The translations under genes were made by a program, and so were the position numbers. Below are positions 56,919-64,000 of a stretch of DNA of 64,000 nucleotides, piece by piece. The notes beneath the pieces were generated by a model. The model saw only the letters and a list, made by a program, of their open reading frames with translations. It did no database searches and had not been told where the DNA came from. The stretch spans positions 833,194,071 through 833,258,070 of the forward strand of contig CM062816.1 in assembly GCA_031772625.1 (NCBI GenBank). Reading direction: 5' to 3'. This DNA is from Pinus tabuliformis (taxonomy: Eukaryota > Streptophyta > Pinopsida > Pinales > Pinaceae). How positions within the stretch are numbered: position 1 is the stretch's first letter; each line of letters opens with the position of its first letter.

Positions 56919-58393
56919 TCAGAAGAGATGCAGAATAAGATCAAGGAAAGTGTTGAAACCGATACTTTGGCGCAGAATATAGTGAAGCAAATAAAGGAGG
57001 GGAAGACACGACAATTCTTTCTACGAGACGGGTTCTTGTTCTTTGGAAACCGACTCTATGTTCCAAAGTCATCTAGACTCAAGAGGCACCTTTTGAAGGA
57101 GTGCCACGACTCGCCATGGGCTGGCCACCCAAGGATGCGTCGTTCTTTGGCATTGTTGGAGAGAGGATTCTTTTGGGAGAAGATGTGGGAGGATGTAGAG
57201 GAGTATGTACATACGTGCATCATTTGTCAGCAGGAAAAATCGGATACTCAGAGGCAAGGAGGACTGTTGCAGCCTTTACCGATTCCTGAGAGGCCATGGA
57301 TGAGTGTCTCGATGGACTTCATCACTCAGTTGCCACAGGTTCAAGGGTATAATGGGATAATGGTCGTGGTTGATCGTTTTTCCAAGTATGTTGTCTTTGT
57401 TCCTAAAAATATACCTTGTGGAGCCGAGCGGACTGCGGAGTTGTTCTTTACGAACATAGTGAAGTATTGGGGGATGCCATTGAGCATTGTGTCGGATAGA
57501 GATCCGCGTTTTACATGCAAATTTTGGACCACATTGTTCAAGCTAGTCGGGACAGAGTTGTTGATGAGTTCGAGTTACAATCCACAGACAGATGGGCAGA
57601 CCGAGAGGATCAACGCATTGCTGGAGGACTACTTGCGGCATTATGTGACGGCTGATCAGAAGAATTGGCCTGAACTCTTGGATATTGCTCAGTTTAGCTA
57701 CAATATTCAAAAGAGTTCTGCGACGGGGTATAGTCCATTTGAGTTGGTGAATGGACAGATGTTGGTTGCACCGCATATCGTAGTGACGGGAGGCTTCTTG
57801 AGGAGTCCTCATACGAAGAAGTTCATGAAGGCTTGGGAGGAGACCTTGGAGTTAGCATGGTTACACTTGCATGATGCTGCAAGGAGGATGAAAAAGTATG
57901 CTGATCGTGGGAGACGAGAGGCACACTTCAGTGTGGGAGATATGGTGTTTCTCAGGATTACCGGGGAGCAGTTTCAGCTAGCCAAGGGGACTGCAAGCAA
58001 ACTAACACAGAAGTATGAGGGACCATTCCGAGTGAAGAAGAGAGTGGGGGAAGTTGCTTATGAGCTGGAGCTTCTGCACCATATGCATATGAAGCATCCA
58101 TTTTTTCATGTGAGTCAGTTGAAGAGATGTAGACTTGATTCAGACCATCCAGAGAGAGCTGAACCGCTGAGAGAACCAGCCGGGATTGTGGACAAACCAG
58201 GACTGGAGTTGGAGAATATTTTGAGCTATCGAACTACAGGGATTGGTTGCCACATGAAACGGGAGTATCTTGTCAGATGGAAGAATGCACCGGAGGAGGA
58301 AAGCTAGGAATCGGAGGACTCACTTTGGAGATGGAAGAAGAAGATTGCAAAGTATGAACGAAAGATACTGAGGCAGTCGGGATTGTCAAGGGC
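56919..58393 (+). pseudogene. Chromovirus integrase with chromodomain
   Basis: One open frame from the left break to a TAG at 58305. The HHCC zinc-binding part (HLLKECHDSPWAGHP ... CIICQQEK) comes first. The DDE core has MDFITQLP, VSDRDPRF and the Glu in TERINALLEDYL. The GKFR-like C-terminal module (SVGDMVFLRI, KYEGPFRV, FHVSQLK) follows. Last is a chromodomain (ENILSYR, YLVRWKNAPEEES). The TAG stands where chromodomains have Trp (.W...), and the frame continues after it (ESEDSLWRWKKK) to about 58390. A single stop is thus the only visible lesion. Chromodomains steer insertion to marked chromatin. Confidence 0.9.
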
Positions 58394-58418
58394 GACAATG
58401 ATTTCTAGTGGGGGAGGA

Positions 58419-59374
58419 TGTAACGCCCTGCGGTTGCATACCCGGGCGCACGCGCTCCTCCCATCGCAAAAATGACTAGGGCATGAAATGTGCGAGCGTT
58501 CCAATAGCAAGGCGCAGTTACATTAATGCGCACGGGCAAGGAGAGAGCTCACACATATATAGGGCGAGTTGGGCAGCTCGCCACACATGAAGCCGACTAA
58601 GACAGATTAAACGTTGGGCAAAGCCGATGATGAAAACGTTTGAAGACATGATGGTTGGGTGGAAGTGTTAATGTTTGGAGGGTCGACCGAAAGGGAGATC
58701 ACCAAGCGTGGACCGTATATACACGAGGAGACATGCGCTCATTTCATCATCGCACTTCGCACTCTCTCATCGCATATGAGGTAGAGTGGTAGCGCAGTTC
58801 AAGCCGCAACGCGTTATGGTGGATACGCCCGCCGAGTCGGGCAAGGGAACATCGTGCAGCGCGGTTGAGTGCGGGTGGAGGGTGTAGTAAGGTGCCCGCC
58901 CGTCGGTTATCTAAACAGTCTTTGGTTGTAGCGGGCGCGGGTGTGCATGGGTGCGCCCGCCCGTCGGCAAAGGGATTGTGTGTAGTGTGGGTCGTGCATG
59001 GGCGCACCCACCCGGTTGACAATACTTGGTGTATATTGTATTGTGTTTTCGATTGGAGGTTGCGGTGAGCCCGCCATGTGCTCTTGCAGGGGCGACGCCC
59101 AACCTTGTTTATAAACGCCAGTGGAGCATTCGCTCTCGATCATTGTAATATTTCTTCATATATAATAAAAGAAGATTTCCTCTTGCATATTGTTGGGTTA
59201 TTATTGCTGTTCATGTATTATTAATGGATTCCGCACATTAATAATGTTAATTCATGGTTATTATGAATTGTTGAAGGCGTAGTTCGTAAAGTTAATCTAA
59301 CTATGGAAAGAGTTGGTAACTTAGGCGGTGCCGCACCCGGCCAATTTAAGGAAAAAAGAATTGGGGGCGTGACA
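58419..59374 (+). repeat. 3' LTR of the chromovirus
   Basis: 956 bases, TATA box at 58556-58561, AATAAAA near 59165 as poly(A) signal. GC-richer than most of the window, with repeated CGCCCGCC(C/G)GTCGG words at 58890-58975. Confidence 0.8.
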
Positions 59375-59383
59375 ACGCCATCT

Positions 59384-60541
59384 GGGCGGCCCTTGCCCCT
59401 GCTCGACAGGCGGCAGGGCGATTCCCGGAATCACCCTGCTGCCTGCCGGGCGAGGGTGAGGGTGGCCCGTGTGGCGTGGCCGAGGGAGGGTGGGTCAGGC
59501 CGCTAGGGAGGGCGGGGGGGGGGGGGGGGGTGAGGGCGCTTGGGCGGGGAGGCAGGTGGGTCAGGGCACCGGGCGGGCAGGCAGGCGGGGCGGGTGAGGG
59601 TGCCGGGCAGGTGAGGCGAGCGAGGGCGCCGGGCGCGTGAGGGCGCTGGGCGCGCGGGCGGGCGAGGGCGCTGGGTGGGCGGGCAAGGGCGCCGGGCGGG
59701 CGGGAGGCCGAGGGCGCCCGTGCGGGTGAGGGCGCTCGGGCGGGGAGGCAGGCGGGTCAGGGCGCCGGGTGAGCATGCGGGCGGGCGGGGCGGGTGAGGG
59801 CGCCGGGAGGGTGAGGCGGGCGAGGGCGCCGGGCGCGTGAGGGCGCTGGGTGTGCGGGTGGGCGAGGGCGCCCGGGAGGGTGAGGCAGGTGAGGGCGCCC
59901 GGGCCTGGCGGGAGCGCGGTTGAGGCAGGCGGGTGGGCGGGTGAGGGCGCCCATGCGGGTGAGGCGGGTGAGGGCGCTTGGGCCGGGTGGGGGTGCGGTT
60001 GAGGCAGGTGGGCGGGCGGGTGAGGGCGCCCGGGCCGGGTGGGGGCGCGGTTAACGGTGGGTGAGGGCACCCGGGCGGGGGGGCGGGTGAGGGCGCCCGA
60101 CCGGGTGGGGTGGCGGGTAAGGATGGGTGAGGGCGCCCATGCCGGGGGGCGGGTGAGGGTGCCCGGGCCGGGGGGGTGGGGTGGTTGAGAGGGTTGGGGC
60201 GCGGGGGGTTGTGTGGGCGCCCGGGTGGGGGGGTTAGCAGGGCGCCCGGGCCAGCAGGGGGGTAGGGAGGGTTGCGGTGCGGGGGGTTGTGAGGGCGCCC
60301 AGGCCGGGCAAGGGGAAGGGTGAGGGCGCTCGGGCGGACATTGGGTTGGGTTGGTAGGGATTAAGGGGGCAGGGGCGCGGGGTGTGGGTGAAGGTAGTGA
60401 GGGTGTCGGGAAGGGGGTTGGAGGTAGGGGACGAGTCGGGCTGTGGCGCCCACCCTAGCAGCTCACCCGCCCGCCGCGGGGATTGGGCGATTCTGAGAAT
60501 CGCCCAACCCCACGACAGGCGTGCGAGCTGCTGGGCCGCCC
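59384..60541. mobile_element. Inverted-repeat element filled with a G-rich minisatellite
   Basis: The left end (59384-59460) and right end (60455-60541) are inverted copies of each other: GGGCGGCCC...GACAGGCGG...GGGCGATTC...GAATC.CCC...GCC.GGCGGG. Each end also folds on itself (59412-59443; 60478-60511). Between them lies a G-rich array of GTGAGGGCGCCGGGCGGGC-type units and a G17 run (59514-59530). It begins only 9 bases after the chromovirus LTR. No ORF is credible. A MITE or foldback element is the best description. Confidence 0.65.
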
Positions 60542-60687
60542 CCGTGACACCACGACGGTCCACCCACGAGTATTGGGCGATTGAGTTTGATCGGGCCCAC
60601 CATGCTTACGACGGATGTAATTGTTATTTTGGCTCAGAAAAATTATTAATTTAAAAAAAAATCTTTGAGGAAAAAAATTTAACTTAC

Positions 60688-60838
60688 CTTTAAATTGCGA
60701 GAATTCTTCGTTGAATATGTTGTTGATAGCGATGTAGCTGCTCCACAAATTCACGAGTCTTTCAACGTTTTTCAGAAAGCTTGGATGTGATGTGAGTAAT
60801 AGTGATAATGAAATTTTAATATATAAGTGTTTTAACAT
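60688..60838 (-). other. Possible upstream exon of the methyltransferase transcript
   Basis: Minus-strand segment ending in AATTTAAAG/GTAAGTT, a strong donor. The first acceptor before the known coding exons is ATACAG at 56815. Joined, they would make a 3.9-kb first intron holding the chromovirus fragment and the G-rich element. The reading frames do not join without a stop, so it would be a 5' UTR exon. Confidence 0.25.
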
Positions 60839-61069
60839 ATTATAAAGCGAATATTGTAAAATTGTTTTACAACGGGTTGAATGTGGGATAATTTGTTTTA
60901 GAATATATTATAAAAATCTAAAAGATAAAAATTCAATTGTTTGGTAAATATTATATACTTTAACTATTAAAATAATTAATGTAGAAGTTGTAGTATACAA
61001 TTTTAATTTTAATGATTTATTTCATAAAAAAATTTAGTTTACATTTTTCAATAAATTGTAGAACAAAAT

Positions 61070-61241
61070 AATGAAGGTAAATAAATCTAACAAACTTTTT
61101 GGAGGGAAATATTTTCGTGAAAATTTTTGGAGGGAAATATTTTTGCGAAACTTTTTGGAGGGAAAATTTCATTCTTTAAGCTATATAATATCTTTAGGGG
61201 ACTCTCCATTTGTATCATTCAACATCTTCTATTTGAAAGGG
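61070..61241 (+). promoter_or_regulatory. Promoter of the transposase-like gene
   Basis: TATA box CTATATAATA at 61181-61190, 50-60 bases before the ATG at 61242. Upstream, TTTTTGGAGGGAAA is repeated three times (61094, 61121, 61151), with AATATTTT between the copies. Confidence 0.4.
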
Positions 61242-64000
61242 ATGGATTGTTCTGATAGTGAAGTTTCGATTTATACACCATCAACATCTTCATCGCGTAA
61301 CAACTCTATTCATATCGATGAATATAGCGGGAATTCTTCCACTATGAATAGAAAGTCAATTCTTCCACTTAGTCCTGATTCTAAGGACTATGAGAGCAAC
61401 ACTGATGAAAGAGGGGATTAAAAATTTCAAATAAATAAAGAGTCACAGATTCCACTTAGTCCTAATTCTGAGGACTATGAAAGCCGTAGTGATGAAGAGC
61501 ATGATGGTGAAGTTCAAAAGAACGGAGTGTCACGATGTCCACTTAGTTCTAATTCTGAGGACTATGAGAGCAGCAGTTTTGAAGAGCATGATGGTGAAGT
61601 TCAAAAGAACGAAGTGTCACGATGTCCACTTAGTCCTAATTCTGAGGACTATGAGAGCAACAATTTTGAAGAGCATGATGGTGAAGTTCAAAAGAACGGA
61701 GTGTCACGGTGTCCACTTAGTCCTAATTCTGAGGACTATGAGAGCAGCAGTTTTGAAGAGCATGATGGTGAAGTTCAAAAGAACGGAGTGTCACGGTGTC
61801 CACTTAGTCCTAATTCTGAGGACTATGAAAGCAACAGTTTTGAAGAGCATGATGGTGAAGTTCAAAAGAACGGAGTGTCACGGTGTCCACTTAGTCCTAA
61901 TTCTGAGGACTATGAGAGCAGCAGTTTTGAAGAGCATGATGGCAAATTTCAAAAGAATGGAGTGTCACAGTGTCCACTTAGTCCTAATTCTAAGGACTAT
62001 GAGAGCAGTAGCGATGAAGAGCGTGATAACGATTTTCAAAAGAATGGAGTGTCAAAGTGTCCACTTAGTCCTAATTCTAAGGACTATGAGAGAAGTAGTG
62101 ATGAAAAGCATGATGTTGAATTTCAAAAGTATGGAGTGTCACGGTGTCCAGTTAGTCCTAATTCTAAGGACTATGAGAGCAGCAGTGATGAAGAGTCAGA
62201 TGATGAATTTCAAAAGATTGGAGCGTCACAGTATCCACTTAGTCCTAATTCTCTGGACTATGAGAGCAATAGTTATGAAGAGTGTGATGATGAATTTCAA
62301 AAGAATGGAGTGTCACTATGTCCTCTTAGTCCAAATTCTAAGGACTATGAGAGCAGCAGTGATGAAGGACAGGATGATGCACTTAGTCCTAATTGTAATG
62401 AGTATAAAGGTAGCAGTGACAAAGGATAGGATGTAGCATCTTCAATAAGTAAACAGTTACATTTTCGACATAGTCCTAATTCTATGGACTATGAGAGTAG
62501 CATTGACAATGCACATGAGGAAGAATATCCATTAAACATCGAGTCAGATTTTCCATTCAGTCCGAATTCTAAGGACTACAATAGTAGCACTGAAGAAGCA
62601 GAAGATGAATAATATCCTCCAAGTCAATATTTGAAAAGCAGAGCTGATCATAGTGTGGATAACATTCCTCTTAATGATGATGAAAAGCCTTATACAAATG
62701 ATGATCCAATGATGGAGATGTTGCCAAGAAATATTGTATCGAGGAGTAGGAGCAGACCTTTTCATATCATTGCAAGTTGTTCTAGTTATACAAGGGGTAG
62801 AGCAGAATATCTGACGAGAAGAAGTTCTATCAGTGCTCTCATTTCAAGTGAATGTTGCCAAAAATATTGCTTGAAACATATGGATTTCAAATTTGCATTA
62901 GAAGGAAGGAAGAGATATTTGTCAATGAATAAAAGCATGCAAAATTCATATTTAGTTGGGTGCATGCAATCTACATTGTCAGGGTATGATTATCATATTG
63001 GGACTTTATTTATCTGTAGAAAAGGTTTCAAAATGTTTCATTCCATTAGGAATTTTCGTCTCTCGAGAATTCAAGAAAATTTGGAAAAGGATCCCACATT
63101 TTATTTAGAAGTACGTCATAAAAGACAGTTTGGGCCATTATCAAATATTGCAATGTCATGGATGAAAGATTTCTTTTCAAAGCATGGAGAGTGTATGCCA
63201 AATAGAGAGACAATACATATTCCAGATAATTTTTCAAGACAGGAAATCTACAACTTATACAAAGAATATGCAGAAGGTGCTGAGGGACATGGCTAGTTTA
63301 TTACATATCAATATTTTGTGAAGGTATGGAAGAAATAATTCAACAATGTCCGTATTCCTAAGAAGACAAGGATGGGGATTTGCAGTACATGTGCTTCTCT
63401 TAAATCAAAATGGGAAAAATGTGAAGGCTCAGAAAGAGGTAAGTGTTCATAACTTTAACTTTTAAAATTGTATAGTCATCAACTATGAAAACATATTTCT
63501 TAATGAATTTCTTTTATGTTGTGTAGATTTAATTGTCAAATAACTTCAGGAGCATCGTGAACAACAAACAAACGAAAGGAAGAAGTTGTACAAGCACCGA
63601 AAGAAGTGTTATGATAATCCGAATAAATATTTGGGTTTGATAATTGATGGTATGGACCAGAAGAAAACACTTTTACCACATTTTGTTCGCACATCCAAAA
63701 ATTTACAGGAGGAAAATTTTATTCAGTTTCACTTGGTTGGTTGTATGGTCTTCAATGGGGAAATGTTGCCAAGGGTGTACTTCATAGCTACAAATATTCA
63801 TAATGATGCAAATCTGACCATAACCATAATTCATGATGTGATTTCTCATTGGTTTGGTAATGTTCTTGAAGTTTTGTATCTACAATTGGAAAACACTTGC
63901 CGTGAAAACAAAAATCAGGTTGTTTTTGGATATCTAAACATGCTTGTTGAATTGATAATTTTTCAAAAGGTAAAGGTTGGTTTCCTTCTTGTTGGGCACA
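61242..64000 (+). pseudogene. Transposase-like gene (DUF7869-type), runs off the window
   Basis: One frame from ATG 61242 to a donor at 63438 (AGAG/GTAAGT), an 88-base intron, and on from 63527 in the right phase to the window end. The N-terminal 400 residues are an acidic Ser/Asp/Glu repeat region. A middle part is basic, with CSTCASLK near 63390 (zinc-binding look). Exon 2 has LIIDGMDQKKTLLPHF, YLQLENTCRENKNQVV and ends at VGFLLVGH. This matches, from memory, the DDE-like family named DUF7869, seen in transposon-type proteins. The second acidic residue, usually Asp in QLDN, is Glu here. Six in-frame stops (61419, 62427, 62610, 63294, 63336, 63541) but no frameshift. A decayed transposase is likeliest. 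Confidence 0.6.
61370..62420 (+). repeat. 87-bp coding tandem repeat, about 12 units
   Basis: Units of 87 bases (29 codons) with CCACTTAGTCCTAATTCTGAGGACTATGAGAGC at 61449, 61536, 61623, 61710, 61797, 61884, 61971, 62058, 62145, 62232 and 62319, plus shorter and diverged ones up to about 62570. Protein core is PLSPNSEDYESSS, then an acidic stretch. Central units (61536-61960) are nearly identical; the outer ones diverge. Confidence 0.92.

Larger units (their letters stand above)
56868..59374 (+). mobile_element. 5'-truncated Ty3 chromovirus
   Basis: Keeps the RNase H-integrase spacer, integrase, chromodomain, purine tract (GTGGGGGAGGA, 58408-58418) and the 3' LTR (58419-59374, TGTAACGCCC to GGCGTGACA). 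Everything upstream is missing. The left break lies within about 70 bases of the first recognised exon of the methyltransferase gene. Confidence 0.85.

Noticed and set aside
59561-60070. 169-codon minus-strand ORF rich in Pro/Ala
   Set aside because: It is the complement of the G-rich minisatellite; open frames follow from lack of stop codons in GC repeats.
61370-62420. CRISPR-like regular repeats
   Set aside because: Units are contiguous coding repeats without unique spacers, in a eukaryotic setting.
61477-62436. 319-codon ORF in a second frame of the 87-bp repeat
   Set aside because: 87 is divisible by three, so all frames stay open across the array. The other frame continues on both sides into the transposase-like protein.

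Overview
This window looks like nuclear DNA of a land plant, most likely a seed plant with a large repeat-rich genome such as a gymnosperm. The reasons are GT-AG introns, a plant-type peroxisomal acyl-CoA oxidase fragment, nested LTR retrotransposons with initiator-tRNA-Met primer sites, and an endogenous caulimovirus-like array. The species cannot be fixed from sequence alone. Nearly everything is mobile or repeated DNA.

1-7.5 kb: three head-to-tail, mutated units of an endogenous pararetrovirus (Caulimoviridae), with protease, reverse transcriptase, RNase H and an unassigned C-terminal domain. Unit 1 keeps a promoter, poly(A) signal and leader. 7.5-15.7 kb: a patchwork of truncated repeats, GC-rich palindromes, a direct-repeat pair around minus-strand ORFs, and a decayed Ty1-copia pol. 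15.7-21.3 kb: a non-autonomous copia-type element with 1.1-kb LTRs and only gag. 22.75-23.26 kb: the last two exons of an acyl-CoA oxidase gene (ACX1/5 type) ending in a peroxisomal signal. 23.3-29.5 kb: AT-rich DNA with several tandem arrays. 29.6-36.4 kb: a copia-type element with a perfect 5-bp target duplication, whose 5' LTR holds a second, minus-strand 2.4-kb LTR element with its own perfect duplication. 38.6-42.7 kb: an internally deleted Ty3/gypsy element. 42.7-48 kb: AT-rich DNA, then a 1-kb polypyrimidine tract. 48.1-52.6 kb: GC-richer minus-strand Ty3 remains with an unfamiliar ORF after integrase.

53.5-64 kb is the most unusual part. A minus-strand, six-exon gene encodes a ParB-like domain fused to a bacterial-type (beta-class order) DNA N6-adenine/N4-cytosine methyltransferase. 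All five introns are canonical and every exon phase agrees, with one apparent 1-bp frameshift. To its right are a 5'-truncated chromovirus, an inverted-repeat element filled with a G-rich minisatellite, and, in divergent orientation, a decayed transposase-like gene with a long 87-bp repeat array. The methyltransferase and transposase may belong to one large DNA transposon; that link is inference.
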